Position numbers and translations under genes: made by a program | DNA from: Planktothricoides raciborskii GIHE-MW2 | GTDB taxonomy: Bacteria; Cyanobacteriota; Cyanobacteriia; Cyanobacteriales; Laspinemataceae | Assembly (NCBI RefSeq): GCF_040564635.1 | Contig: NZ_CP159837.1 | Location: forward strand, 6,497,001-6,561,000 | DNA: 64,000 bases | Direction of reading: 5' to 3' | Shown: one piece after another, positions 29,337-38,672 of the stretch | Position numbering within the stretch: the first letter of the stretch is position 1 | How the letters are laid out: each line of letters begins with the position of its first letter | The notes under the pieces: generated by a model | Told to the model about the DNA's origin: nothing | The model's input: the letters and a program-made list of their open reading frames with translations, nothing else | The model's database searches: none

Positions 29337-29873
29337 ATGAATCCGCCTATTATCTCATCGACATTCTTATTGACCTTATTGATGATGATCGGGCTAGTCT
29401 TCTTTATTCGGGCTTCGGTGAAAGATCGCACGGAGGAACTTGAGTTTAGCAGCCAGCAGCCGGAAGACTCTGTACTTCGACAACTAGAAAAACATTTTAC
29501 CGATCGCTCCTACCGGGTCGCGGCGGTCAACCCCCAGGAACACCAGGTAAAGTTTGAAGGGCTTGTCAGTCCTAGCTGGTTTTTGGCCATATTTTTATCG
29601 TTTCTGGCCGGTGCGGGAACTCTCTGCTTGGCGTTGGTGTTATCCATGTTATTCCCGAATGTAGGCAATCTGTTTTTGAGCTTATTGTTACTATCACCCT
29701 TAGCGGGAGTTTTCTATTGGCAAAAAGCCGGTCGGCTGGAGCAGGTGTTACTCACGGTGAAGACCCCAGAGTCGCTAGAAAATACGCAGTCAGGGTGTCA
29801 GGTGAGAGTAACGGCTCACCGGGATGAACTAATTGTTTTGCGGGAAACACTTCAGTTGCCGTTATCTGATTAG
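29337..29873 (+). CDS. CCB1-like cofactor assembly protein of cytochrome b6 (DUF3529)
   Basis: Conserved cyanobacterial/plastid-type membrane protein of 178 residues that looks like the CCB1 family, which helps attach heme c(i) to cytochrome b6. A transmembrane helix lies at residues ~7-25 (STFLLTLLMMIGLVFFIRAS). A soluble loop follows, then a helical hairpin at ~80-125 with two hydrophobic segments and a soluble tail. The family name is from recall of the pattern RTEEL...L...F..R.YRV and the QVKFEG block. It is divergent from drmD and convergent with the DUF3155 gene, with a bidirectional hairpin (30177-30212) between. Confidence 0.6.
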   Translation: MNPPIISSTFLLTLLMMIGLVFFIRASVKDRTEELEFSSQQPEDSVLRQLEKHFTDRSYRVAAVNPQEHQVKFEGLVSPSWFLAIFLSFLAGAGTLCLALVLSMLFPNVGNLFLSLLLLSPLAGVFYWQKAGRLEQVLLTVKTPESLENTQSGCQVRVTAHRDELIVLRETLQLPLSD

Positions 29874-30176
29874 TTTGAAGTTCTTTGGCGGAACAAACCA
29901 CAAAAAAACCACAACAAAACCAGAAAAAACAGCCACAAAACCACAAAAAAAATCCAAAAAAACCCAAAACAAAAACCCAAAAAACCCAAAAAATATGCGA
30001 TCGCGACTCTTTTCAGAATGTTTAACTCAAGACAATCAAGACAATTTGCCCCGATATTCTGAGTATTTGCTCATCAGAAAACCGTACCGCTTTTTATCTG
30101 AGCAATGATCCATCGCTTGGCCGAACATCTCTAATTGCCCCATTGAGCAAAAATACTAGATTATTCAATCAATAAA
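29874..30176. other. A-rich low-complexity intergenic tract
   Basis: Downstream of the CCB1-like stop, about 29896-29997 consists almost entirely of AAACC/AAAACC-like units (A and C on the plus strand). An open frame across it encodes mostly K, P, T and N and is an artefact. No RNA gene was seen. Confidence 0.5.
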
Positions 30177-30212
30177 TAGCCCCAGTCAAACCTTTGGGGT
30201 TGATTGGGGCTA
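30177..30212. terminator. Bidirectional terminator-like hairpin
   Basis: The arms TAGCCCCAGTCAAACC and GGGGTTGATTGGGGCTA pair with one G-U pair and a small bulge around a 3-4 nt loop. The hairpin lies between two convergent genes (29337-29873 plus and 30282-30623 minus). Short T/A-rich flanks on both sides fit a shared intrinsic terminator. Confidence 0.65.
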
Positions 30213-30281
30213 GTACAGTATAAAAAGCTCTAACCTAAATTTTCATCAGTACCAGCAGAGCGCGGTCTCTGCCGGGATTTT

Positions 30282-30623
30282 TCATACAGCTTTTGCTTTT
30301 AGTTCTGAGCGGGTGTTAACAGATGTGAGAGAATTATCTGTATGTACTTCGATGGATTTAAGGCTAGGGAATAAAAAGTGATTTTCTTCCACATATTGTG
30401 CCCCAAACAAACCTTTTTCTGCCCAGAAGTATCGATCAGTGGTGTGTTCATTTCTTTTTACTAGCAATAAAGCGGGGGGCGTAATCCCTTCTGCTTTAAT
30501 GTATTTGCGGGCAGCCGTTACGGGCTTATCTTCTCCACTTTCGATACTATATTGAGGCACCTGTTCGAGAATTCTACGCCCCTCTTGGCGACGACGGCTT
30601 TTCCGCTTACGTCTCCTAGCCAA
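30282..30623 (-). CDS. DUF3155 family conserved cyanobacterial protein
   Basis: Basic protein of 113 residues starting with ARRRKRKSRRRQEGRRILE, then VPQYSIESGEDKPVTAARKYI. It matches the DUF3155 family pattern as recalled; function is unknown. The initiator is TTG (30621-30623), strongly supported by a near-perfect AGGAGGT Shine-Dalgarno 7 nt upstream. The very basic N-terminus suggests nucleic-acid contact, but this is only inference. Confidence 0.7.
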   Translation of the reverse strand: MARRRKRKSRRRQEGRRILEQVPQYSIESGEDKPVTAARKYIKAEGITPPALLLVKRNEHTTDRYFWAEKGLFGAQYVEENHFLFPSLKSIEVHTDNSLTSVNTRSELKAKAV

Positions 30624-31107
30624 TCTCGTTACCTCCTATTTCAGCCAACGGTTGTAGTGATAGTTACAAAAACCTAGGAGATTATATCGTTTTTAGCTAG
30701 AAAAGTCAACAGTTTTTAATTTGGAAATACAAAACCTGTAAACGCTATGCTACGGTTCGATAATGGACTAAATTTATAAAATATAGCCAATAAATGGTGA
30801 TTTTTTTTACAAAAATACATAAATTTAAAGATTTTGTTACAAATTTTTAATCAGTAAAAACACTTAAGTCATTAGGTCAAAGGATATCTGCTCTGGTTGT
30901 GTTATTTGTTGTTATTTGTTATTTGTTATTTATTGTTTATTAGTCATTTGTTCATTATTCGGCAGGCGGCCTAACAAACAACCAACAACCAAAAATCAAC
31001 AAATAACAAATAGCAAATAACAAATAGCAAATAACAAATAACAAAAATAATTAGATGAATTACAGATAGTCTGATAAGATACTAGAGATTGGGAAGAGTA
31101 AAGTTTT
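30624..31107. repeat. Intergenic region with AT-rich STRR tracts
   Basis: No gene. At about 30895-30955 the plus strand has repeats of GTTATTT(G/A) type. At 30975-31055 the complementary type AACAAATAGCAAAT appears, so the two tracts form a long imperfect inverted repeat. They lie 50-200 bp before the histidine kinase start, so they may sit in its promoter or leader. Confidence 0.6.
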
Positions 31108-32550
31108 GTGCTCATGTTCATGCCTGCCAGTTCTGAATTTGTGACACTCTGCCGATCGCAAATGACTTTATTAAGTCAAGTTTTGGGAGCGGCATTGAGT
31201 GTGGTGTATTTAACCGAGGAACTGGCGGAAGGAGAACAGGCCAAACTGATTCCCGTTGTGGCCTATCCTGACAGTGATGTGGTTTGGCAACAAGATCAAG
31301 AGATGGGTTTGTTGCCGGTTCAACCTTTGACTAAACAACCGATTCGCGGGTTACTTAGCGCCGGCAAATCCCCGGAATTGTCGCGATCGCTGCCAGCAGA
31401 AGAGTCGATGGAAGAGTTTTTAGCGGATGCGGATGACACCTCTTATGGGCAGAATCAAGCCGAAAACGCCACTCCAACTCGGCAGTTAGTTTTGCCTTTA
31501 ATTCACGATGGGATTGTAATTGGTTTGTTGGTGACAACTCGACGCGATCGCCCTTGGCAACCCCGCGAAGTGAGTCAGATTTCCCGAATTGCCGATACAT
31601 TGGCGATCGCCCGGATTTTGGATCAACGGGGGGGCTGGTTAGAAAATCAGCTACGGCAAAAACAAATGATTCAATCTCAACAACAGGATCTCCTAGATAA
31701 TTTACTGCATCAACTCCGCAGCCCCCTGACCGCTTTACGCACCTTTGGTAAATTGTTACTCAAGCGTTTTACCGCCGAAGATCCCAATCGCCAAATCGCC
31801 GCGAATATCCTCCGAGAAAGCGATCGGGTGCAAGAATTCCTGACTCTTATGGATCGGATGATTGACCTAAATCATCCAGAACCGATTCATCCGTTAGAAC
31901 TGGTTGGTGAGCCTGAAAAAATTCAGAAAAATGCCAAAACTTCCCCAGGGAGTAGTTCCGGGATGTTGCGGTTATTACCTCCGAGTCCGATCGCCTCCTG
32001 TTCTGTAGCGGCAGTGCTTAAACCGTTGCTAGTTTCCGCAGAGGCGATCGCCGCCGACAAAAACATCTCTTGTCACCTCGACTTACCGGAAAACTTGCCA
32101 TCGGTTCGGGCAAATCCGCAAGCTTTGCGGGAAGTGTTAAGTAATTTAATCGATAATGCGGTGAAATATACCGCCCCCGGTGGCCATATCTATATTCAAG
32201 TGAATCTTCCAGATCGACAAACTGACTCCAGCAAAACTCAGTCTCAGGGGTCATCCTCGCTCATGGCGATCGCGATTAGCGATACGGGGCCGGGAATTCC
32301 TGAACAGGATTTAGACCATTTATTTGAAAGACATTATCGCGGAGTCCAAGCCAACGGCAACATCCCCGGGACAGGATTAGGATTGGCGATCGTTCAAGAC
32401 CTTCTTAACGAAATGCAGGCAGATATTGAAGTATTTAGCCCTGCCGCGACCCAGTGGCTACCAGCCAACCGTTTACCCACCCCAGATCCGGGCACCACTT
32501 TTGTGATTTGGCTAACCACCGAAACCCCAGAAACGAAAAAAACACCCTGA
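31108..32550 (+). CDS. Sensor histidine kinase (GAF-like input, possibly Hik2/CSK type)
   Basis: Soluble histidine kinase of 480 residues. A GAF-like input domain fills about residues 10-170. The phospho-acceptor histidine is in LLHQLRSPLTALRTFGKLLLK near residue 197. The ATP-binding domain shows N-box NLIDNAVKYT (~350), DTGPGIP (~395) and GTGLGLAIV (~425). The sequence around the H-box recalls the Hik2/chloroplast sensor kinase group, which reads plastoquinone redox state; this assignment is tentative. The GTG start at 31108 has GGAAGAG 9 nt upstream. ATGs at 31114 and 31120 are alternatives. Confidence 0.8.
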   Translation: MLMFMPASSEFVTLCRSQMTLLSQVLGAALSVVYLTEELAEGEQAKLIPVVAYPDSDVVWQQDQEMGLLPVQPLTKQPIRGLLSAGKSPELSRSLPAEESMEEFLADADDTSYGQNQAENATPTRQLVLPLIHDGIVIGLLVTTRRDRPWQPREVSQISRIADTLAIARILDQRGGWLENQLRQKQMIQSQQQDLLDNLLHQLRSPLTALRTFGKLLLKRFTAEDPNRQIAANILRESDRVQEFLTLMDRMIDLNHPEPIHPLELVGEPEKIQKNAKTSPGSSSGMLRLLPPSPIASCSVAAVLKPLLVSAEAIAADKNISCHLDLPENLPSVRANPQALREVLSNLIDNAVKYTAPGGHIYIQVNLPDRQTDSSKTQSQGSSSLMAIAISDTGPGIPEQDLDHLFERHYRGVQANGNIPGTGLGLAIVQDLLNEMQADIEVFSPAATQWLPANRLPTPDPGTTFVIWLTTETPETKKTP

Positions 32551-32589
32551 AAAAATATCATCTTTAGCAGAATTAGAGATTAGACTAAT

Positions 32590-33141
32590 CTAGACCAATG
32601 TTGAACCTTGTTTAATCCCTTGAATCAATCGCTCAAATTTAGCCTTGGCCATTTCCCAGTTAGCTCCTCCCATCACATCCTCTGCATCATCCAAAGCGTT
32701 ATTTTGGGGTTCGGAAGATTCCTTCATGCTAAAACTCTGGAAAGTGCCGCGTAATCGGTAGGAGAGAAACTTAGTAATTGCTTGGTAAAAGCGCAAAGCA
32801 AACAGCACATCTTCCTCTAGTTTTTGGCTCAATTTTTTTTGATTAATTGCTAAAACTAAAGAATTTTCAATGGCTTTCACCGTAGCGGACGGGGGGCTAC
32901 CATCCACAAAAGACATTTCTCCCAAAACTTCCCCACAGACAATTTTAGCCACTTCCCGGTTGCCTAACCCGGCCACGGAAACCGTCAAAATGCCATCTAG
33001 GACAATGTACAAAGCATCAAGGGGCAGTCCTTCGTGAATCAATACAGTGCCTTTGGTGACTTCTTGGACTTGCCCATGAGTCAATAGCCAGTCAATATCC
33101 CGCGTACTCAATTCACTCAGGATAAATAAAACTTTTTTCAT
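32590..33141 (-). CDS. Cyclic nucleotide-binding domain protein
   Basis: Protein of about 183 residues made of one cNMP-binding beta-barrel with no DNA-binding domain. The phosphate-binding cassette-like segment GEVLGEMSFVDGSPPSATV (residues ~70-88) is well formed but has Pro-Pro-Ser where many cAMP receptors have R-A/S, so nucleotide binding is uncertain. A short helical tail follows. GTG at 33147 is an alternative start (VIMKK). It converges with the histidine kinase gene, only 40 bp apart. Confidence 0.75.
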   Translation of the reverse strand: MKKVLFILSELSTRDIDWLLTHGQVQEVTKGTVLIHEGLPLDALYIVLDGILTVSVAGLGNREVAKIVCGEVLGEMSFVDGSPPSATVKAIENSLVLAINQKKLSQKLEEDVLFALRFYQAITKFLSYRLRGTFQSFSMKESSEPQNNALDDAEDVMGGANWEMAKAKFERLIQGIKQGSTLV

Positions 33142-33292
33142 AATCACTTGCTCTCACAAGTTGAATGGGTTGACGATCGCTATTTCAAACCTATTTATAT
33201 CATACACTGCCGCATCTCACCCTAGCCACTAGCTGCTGAATTGTGGTTTTATCTGAGCAAGACAATTTCCCTGAAAATTTAATTATTTAATT

Positions 33293-33380
33293 AGACAATT
33301 CTGGTAAAATTCTCAAAACCAGAGTGGCGCTGGATCGGAGGGTTGGGGGGATCTACGTCGGTATTTTGCCAGAATTGTCT
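33293..33380. mobile_element. Small MITE-like inverted repeat
   Basis: AGACAATTCTGG (33293-33304) and its exact complement CCAGAATTGTCT (33369-33380) flank about 64 bp without coding potential. Adjacent bases (AAAAT and ATTTT) extend the pairing with one mismatch. It may be a small non-autonomous element or a structured leader just before the group II intron. Confidence 0.45.
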
Positions 33381-33413
33381 ATTGTTTAATTTAGTTTTAT
33401 AGTCATTTTAAAT

Positions 33414-34408
33414 GTGCGATTCGTTTCCCTCCAAAGTGGAAGCAAAACGGCTGAAACGTTTTTTTGGTGTGGGTTTGAGGAACGAAGAGTCTAAGCCGAT
33501 GAACGGCTCCACAAACCCTTATAACTGTGGTGAAAGTTGTCCAATAAGGAGGAAAATACCCGGATTTCCTAGAATTATAATTACATTCCAGGGGTAATAG
33601 GCAACCGCCCCACTGCTGAGACTCACCATCAAAAGTTGTGAAGCGGGTTTATTGGTGGTAACTCTTAACACGATAGGGAATCCCCGAAGATCCAATTAGG
33701 GTTAGGCGTGGGTTAGCGCAAGCAAACGCCCGTCCTGAACCCTCTCTAATAATAAGTAGCGAAACTGGTTGATCTGCTGCGTTCAAAATGAACATGGGGA
33801 ATAAATGAGTAATTATTTGATTAACCGACAAAAGTCAAAGTAAGTAGTAAACAATGCTTTGATACTGAAGTCCTAAAAGTACCCAGGGGCATAGGGTGAA
33901 CCATTAGCTAATTAAACCCGAAACCACGGAACGAAGTATCCCCCTCTTGGCTCTCAAAGCAATTTGAGTAGTGATAAGTGTAAGGGCAAACCTTTGTGGG
34001 GGTCAGATGTATCTAGAAGCAAAAGACTGGGGTAATAATGCCTGGTATATGCAGACGGAATACGGCGGTAAAGTTAGTCTTAACATGGTTTACCTGAATA
34101 CGTTATCAGCCACCCGCAAGGGTAGGAATAAATTAAAACATTCATTGTGCGTACAGTGAGCGAAAGCTGAGTAGGTAATTGCCCCCACAATGCATATGAA
34201 TGCAATACATCGAACGACCCGAACCGAGCCATCAAGGCGGCATCGTCCAACGGGTCAAAGTGAGAAGAATATGCCAAACGGGATAGTGCAAGCTACCCTA
34301 GTAGGAGCCAAGTAAAGCGAGTAACGCCCGGAGCGACAGGGCGGTGAAAGTGGCACGTTGCGTTCTGAATGGTAGGTAGGGAAAGCGATTTCCCTATTGA
34401 CCCCTAAT
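33414..34408 (+). mobile_element. ORF-less group II intron in the rsmB leader
   Basis: About 995 nt with group II hallmarks. The 5' end is GTGCGATTCG (consensus GUGYG). A domain-V-like stretch contains GGTGAAAGTGGCACGTTGCG, with the GAAA tetraloop and catalytic pattern. A domain VI hairpin (TAGGGAAAGCGATTTCCCTA) is followed by TTGACCCCTAAT, which supplies a bulged-A candidate and an AY 3' end. Domain-I-like blocks such as GAAGTCCTAAAAGTACCC and GGGTGAACCATTAGC occur in between. No reverse transcriptase/maturase frame is present; internal open frames are under 65 codons. It ends 26 nt before the rsmB ATG, so splicing would join an upstream leader to rsmB. A candidate EBS1 (ATTTGA at 33815) can pair with the 5' exon end TTAAAT. 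Confidence 0.72.
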
Positions 34409-34434
34409 CGTAAGTCTTAATTATGAGATGAAAA

Positions 34435-35841
34435 ATGCAAAATTCTCGTCAGATAGCGTTTCTAATACTTCGAGATATCCATCGTCGAGGTGCTTTTGCG
34501 GATGTGGCTTTGGATAAGTGGCTGCGTCAGGTTCAGATCGAATCCAAGGCTGAAGAAATAAAATCCGATCGCGCAGAGTCTCGGAACGAGAATCGCGCTT
34601 TGGTGACCGAACTGGTTTATGGCTGTGTCAGAAGGATGCGATCGCTGGATGCGTTGATTGATTTATTGGCTAAAAAGCCTGCGGACAAACAACCCCCGGA
34701 TTTGCGGATTATTCTGCATATAGGATTCTATCAACTGCGATATTTAAATCAAATTTCCGCAGCTACGGCGGTGGATACTACGGTGGAATTGGCAAAAACA
34801 AATGGGATGTCAGGATTAACCGGGGTAGTTAATGGTTTACTTCGGCAGTATCTTCGGCAGGCCGAAGCTGGTACGATTGAAGATGGACTGATCAAAGCCA
34901 GTGGCGATAGTTCTATTCCAGGAAAACATTTGGGAATTATCCATAGTTATCCTGACTGGATTGTGAATAATTGGTTAGAACAATTAGGATTAGAAGAAAC
35001 TGAGCAACTTTGTGAATGGTTTAATCAATCACCCACCATTGATTTGCGGGTTAATCCATTGCGAAGTTCCGTGGATCAAGTGGAAACGGCATTACAAGAT
35101 GGAGGAGTTAAGGTTAGTCGTTTGCCTGCTTTGCCCCAAGGATTAAGATTAACCGGAAAAGTGGGAGCGATCGCTGCTCTCCCCGGATATGAACAAGGCT
35201 GGTGGACTATCCAAGATAGTAGTGCTCAATTAGTCACTTATTTATTAGATCCTCAACCAGATAGCGTAGTAATTGATGCTTGTGCTGCCCCTGGAGGCAA
35301 AACCACCCATATTGCAGAGTTAATGGGAGATAAAGGCACAATTTGGGCGTGCGATCGCACCCCTTCTCGACTGAAAAAAGTCAAAGAAAATGCTCATAGA
35401 TTACAACTCAAATCGATTCAAACTATTACTGGGGATAGTCGCAAATTATCTCAATTTAAAGAAACCGCTGATTTTGTGCTTTTAGATGCCCCTTGTTCGG
35501 GATTAGGCACCCTACATCGCCGTGCGGATATTCGGTGGAGACAAACCCCAGAAAATATTCAAGAAATTTGTCAATTACAAAGGGAACTTTTAGAGCAAGT
35601 TTGCCAATGGGTCAAACCAGGGGGCATTTTAGTTTATTCCACTTGTACTCTTTATTCTCCTGAAAATGAAGAGGCGATCGCCGATTTCTTATCTCAACAC
35701 CATGACTGGCAAATTGAACTACCAAAAGCAGGCAATCCTGCGGCAGAATTTATCACTCCTGAAGGGTGGATAAAAGTTTGGCCTCATCGTCATATAATGG
35801 ATGGATTTTTTATGGTGAGATTAAGAAAAACTACCCAATAA
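34435..35841 (+). CDS. rsmB: 16S rRNA (cytosine-967-C5)-methyltransferase RsmB
   Basis: RsmB/Sun methyltransferase (468 residues) that methylates C967 of 16S rRNA. The N-terminal NusB-like RNA-binding domain is at residues ~1-150. The SAM-binding motif DACAAPGGKTTHIAE lies near residue 280. The two conserved cysteines are in LDAPCSGLGTLHRRADIRW (~350) and YSTCTLYSPENEE (~402). Length and motif order are normal. A group II intron sits in its leader, so expression may depend on splicing or on a promoter inside the intron. The 3' end is followed by a GGGCGAAT-type hairpin repeat. Confidence 0.93.
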   Translation: MQNSRQIAFLILRDIHRRGAFADVALDKWLRQVQIESKAEEIKSDRAESRNENRALVTELVYGCVRRMRSLDALIDLLAKKPADKQPPDLRIILHIGFYQLRYLNQISAATAVDTTVELAKTNGMSGLTGVVNGLLRQYLRQAEAGTIEDGLIKASGDSSIPGKHLGIIHSYPDWIVNNWLEQLGLEETEQLCEWFNQSPTIDLRVNPLRSSVDQVETALQDGGVKVSRLPALPQGLRLTGKVGAIAALPGYEQGWWTIQDSSAQLVTYLLDPQPDSVVIDACAAPGGKTTHIAELMGDKGTIWACDRTPSRLKKVKENAHRLQLKSIQTITGDSRKLSQFKETADFVLLDAPCSGLGTLHRRADIRWRQTPENIQEICQLQRELLEQVCQWVKPGGILVYSTCTLYSPENEEAIADFLSQHHDWQIELPKAGNPAAEFITPEGWIKVWPHRHIMDGFFMVRLRKTTQ

Positions 35842-35876
35842 ACTGCCAAAATAGACCAAAATAAAATTGACGGTTT

Positions 35877-35904
35877 GTAAGGGCGAATAGCCATTCGCCC
35901 CTAC
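35877..35904. repeat. GTAGGGGCGAAT-type hairpin repeat
   Basis: Inverted repeat GGGCGAAT-AGCC-ATTCGCCC between rsmB and the convergent small membrane protein gene. It is the same class of dispersed hairpin seen at 40860-40935 and in the 248-bp units, and may terminate both transcripts. Confidence 0.6.
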
Positions 35905-35932
35905 CGTCAAGAAAATCTCAATTCAGAGATAT

Positions 35933-36142
35933 TTAACTATCTTTTTGGTCGTTTTTCTCAGTGTTTAAGTCAGGGATAATATTAGGACGTTCCGCATTTT
36001 CCCAGCCGGGAGGACGCTTGGAGTTATACCAGGCGATCGAACCAATCGTCACCGCTGCAATAAATCCCACTACATAAACAGCGACAAATTCTACGGGAAA
36101 ATTTGTGGCTGGATTAGCCCCAACCTCGATCAGTATATTCAT
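35933..36142 (-). CDS. Small single-TM protein, possibly photosystem II assembly Psb35
   Basis: Protein of 69 residues with one transmembrane helix (FPVEFVAVYVVGFIAAVTI, residues ~15-33), then a conserved-looking SIAWYNSKRPPGWENAERP and a charged tail. From recall it fits the Psb35/Ssl2148 group that stabilises CP47 in photosystem II assembly; this is tentative. The only in-frame ATG is at 36142. An AGGAGGT Shine-Dalgarno lies 29 nt upstream and is separated from it by a perfect 8-bp hairpin (36154-36171), whose folding would bring it to about 11 nt. Confidence 0.55.
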   Translation of the reverse strand: MNILIEVGANPATNFPVEFVAVYVVGFIAAVTIGSIAWYNSKRPPGWENAERPNIIPDLNTEKNDQKDS

Positions 36143-36153
36143 GCAATTAATGC

Positions 36154-36178
36154 ACGGCGATTGATCGCCGTACCTCCT
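36154..36178 (-). promoter_or_regulatory. Hairpin between Shine-Dalgarno and start codon
   Basis: ACGGCGAT-TG-ATCGCCGT (36154-36171) lies directly between the AGGAGGT site (36172-36178) and the start at 36142 of the small membrane protein. Its folding would set the ribosome-binding site at normal distance. Confidence 0.45.
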
Positions 36179-36239
36179 AACTTAAGAATCAACAATTTCC
36201 AATCTTAAAGAAATATTAACCGATCGCGATCGACTTTAC

Positions 36240-38672
36240 TTACTCATAGCCCTGTGGGTATTCATAGTCATTCGTCACCGAAACATTCTCAACTTTTTGG
36301 GCATTATCCGGGGTGGTATCGCCGTAAATCACAGAATTAGGCTGTACGGGTTGGGCTTTGATGGTGGGTTCCCGTCCTTCCCAGCTTGGCACTTCAGGAA
36401 AGTTTGCCACAGGAATGTCTTCACGTACCTTATTCATAAATTCCCCCCAAGTGAATGCCGCTGTGCCGCTACTGCCCCAAGTGGGATAGCTGTCATCGTT
36501 GCCCAACCAAACCCCAGCCACAAGTTGAGGAATATAGCCAATAAACCAGAGGTCACGGGCTTCATCAGAGGTGCCAGTTTTTCCTGCAACCGGGCGATCG
36601 CGCAGTTGGGCAGGGCCGCCAGTACCCGCATTAACCACTGATTCCAACATCCAAGTGACAATGGCAGCACTATCACGATCTACCGCTTGTTTGGGAGCGA
36701 ACTTAGGCTCATAAATCACCTCCCCTCGGCGATCGCGCACTCGGACAATTCCGTGGGGTGGGATATATTTACCTTCTGCCGCTAAGGTGCCGTAAGCACT
36801 GGTTAACTCCAAGAGGTTGACTTCGGAACCGCCCAAGGCTAAAGAATAGATGGGTTCAAGTTTTGATTTAATCCCCATTGCATTAGCCAATTTAATGGTA
36901 GGTTCAAAACCCACCTCCATTAAGACTTTTACCGCTACCACATTGGTAGAGGAAGTCAGGGCATCCCGCATGGTGATCCAACCGCGATATTTGCCGTCAT
37001 AGTTCTTGGGTTTGTAGCCATCAACAGTAAAGTTGGCGTCTTCATAGCCATCGGTGGGATAAAACCCAGCCGCGATCGCCGCAGTATAAACCAACCCTTT
37101 AAAAGTCGAACCGGGTTGACGTTGAGCTTGAGTGACGCGATTAAACTCGCTTTCTTTGAAACTGCGTCCTCCCACCATTGCCTTAATTTCTCCGGTGACA
37201 GGTTCGATCGCCACAAATGCCGCTTGCTCAAATCCTTGGGCATAGCCATCGATTTCCACCGTCTCGCGAATAGTTTGTTCGGCAATTTTCTGCCATTTCG
37301 GATTAACCGTGGTTTCCACCGTCAGCCCTCCGAGTTCCAGAGCTTCTGATGAGATATATTTGGGTAATTCTTTTTGAATATAAGAGGTAAAATACGGCGC
37401 CTCCACATAAAGCCGTTTCGGAGAACTGGCTTTAATCGCCAAGGGTTCCGCTTTTGCCTGAGATGCCTTTTCAGGAGTAATAAATCCTAACTCAGCCATT
37501 GAATCCAAGACTAAATTACGTCGTTCTTTGCTCAGGTCTTGATTCACCAAAGGAGAATAGACACTAGGGGCTGGAGGTAAACCGGCAATCAAGGCCATTT
37601 CTGGTAAGGTCAACTGATCTACGGACTTACTGAAATAAACCCAAGCGGCATCTGCTACCCCATAAGCGCCTGAACCTAAATAAACATTATTGAGGTAGCT
37701 TTCTAAGATATCTTGTTTGCTGATATGTTTTTCCAGTTTCCAGGACAGCAGGGCTTCCCGCAGTTTCCGCCATACAGTCTGTTCTTGAGTCAGAAAGACC
37801 ACTCTGGCTAACTGTTGGGTGATGGTACTGGCTCCTTGGACAACACCCCCCGCTTTTAGGTTAGAAAACATGGCTCGGAAAATTCCTTGGTAATCGATGC
37901 CATTGTGCTGGTAAAAGCGGCGGTCTTCTGAAGCGATAAAGGCATCAATCTGGAGTTGAGGAATCTTTTCAATGTCGAGTTTTTCTCGCGTGGCAGGGCC
38001 TAATTGTTGGAGTATGGTGCCATCAGCGGCTTTGATGGTGACGGTGCCATCCCGGACAAAGCTGAAGACTTCACTCACATCGGGCAATGTGCTGTTTAAG
38101 TACCATAAGCCAAAGCCGGCGGTTCCTACACCCCCTGTCACCGCGATCGCACCCACGGTATAGACCCAAAATGACACAGTGCGATACCGGGGTTTGCCAT
38201 CTTTAGTGGTTAACAATGGTTTTAAGACAACAGCCCATTTGCGTATTTGATTCGCCGTTGACTTTTCTTCGGCAGGATTGGTCTGTTCCTCGGTTTGCGG
38301 CTGATTATTTTCAGGATTTTCACTTTCTGAACTAAGCATTGTTGCCGCAACGTCATTGTCGAGCTTTTGATCTGATTGATCTGATTGATCTGATTGATTA
38401 TCCCAGGTGGTTAAATCGACATTTTCCGGAGGGCGAACGGCTTCTGGGGTCGATGTTGCTGGGGATAATTCCGTTTGGGGATCCACAGCAGCATCAACCG
38501 CAGCATCAATGGGGCGATCGCCTGCTTCGACAGGAGAAGATGCCATAACACCATTGGCAGCCTCTAATTTGTCATCGATCGAGGGTAATTCGGGACTCAA
38601 GGCATCATCCTTAGATTCAGACATCCTGACTTTATGAGAGATTTTGGGAAATTTAGCAAAAAAATTGGCCAC
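36240..38672 (-). CDS. Bifunctional penicillin-binding protein 1A
   Basis: Class A PBP of 810 residues that polymerises and cross-links peptidoglycan. A disordered acidic, Gln/Pro-rich cytoplasmic N-terminus (~1-145) precedes a transmembrane helix (~170-195). The GT51 domain shows EDRRFYQHNGIDYQGI near 252 and ASTITQQLAR near 285. The transpeptidase domain has STFKG (catalytic Ser, ~527), SSTN (~580) and GKTGTSDEA (~705). The GTG start at 38672 is well supported by GAGGAG 6 nt upstream; ATG at 38624 (MSESKDD) is the alternative. A QSDQSDQSDQ triplet in the N-terminus comes from a short tandem repeat. Confidence 0.9.
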   Translation of the reverse strand: MANFFAKFPKISHKVRMSESKDDALSPELPSIDDKLEAANGVMASSPVEAGDRPIDAAVDAAVDPQTELSPATSTPEAVRPPENVDLTTWDNQSDQSDQSDQKLDNDVAATMLSSESENPENNQPQTEEQTNPAEEKSTANQIRKWAVVLKPLLTTKDGKPRYRTVSFWVYTVGAIAVTGGVGTAGFGLWYLNSTLPDVSEVFSFVRDGTVTIKAADGTILQQLGPATREKLDIEKIPQLQIDAFIASEDRRFYQHNGIDYQGIFRAMFSNLKAGGVVQGASTITQQLARVVFLTQEQTVWRKLREALLSWKLEKHISKQDILESYLNNVYLGSGAYGVADAAWVYFSKSVDQLTLPEMALIAGLPPAPSVYSPLVNQDLSKERRNLVLDSMAELGFITPEKASQAKAEPLAIKASSPKRLYVEAPYFTSYIQKELPKYISSEALELGGLTVETTVNPKWQKIAEQTIRETVEIDGYAQGFEQAAFVAIEPVTGEIKAMVGGRSFKESEFNRVTQAQRQPGSTFKGLVYTAAIAAGFYPTDGYEDANFTVDGYKPKNYDGKYRGWITMRDALTSSTNVVAVKVLMEVGFEPTIKLANAMGIKSKLEPIYSLALGGSEVNLLELTSAYGTLAAEGKYIPPHGIVRVRDRRGEVIYEPKFAPKQAVDRDSAAIVTWMLESVVNAGTGGPAQLRDRPVAGKTGTSDEARDLWFIGYIPQLVAGVWLGNDDSYPTWGSSGTAAFTWGEFMNKVREDIPVANFPEVPSWEGREPTIKAQPVQPNSVIYGDTTPDNAQKVENVSVTNDYEYPQGYE

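Noticed and set aside
29833-30108. Lys/Asn/Pro-rich open frame downstream of the CCB1-like gene
   Set aside because: It is produced by an AAACC-type low-complexity tract and overlaps the CCB1-like 3' end.
33971-34159. Short open frames inside the intron as a maturase remnant
   Set aside because: No reverse transcriptase or maturase motif is visible and the frames are under 65 codons.
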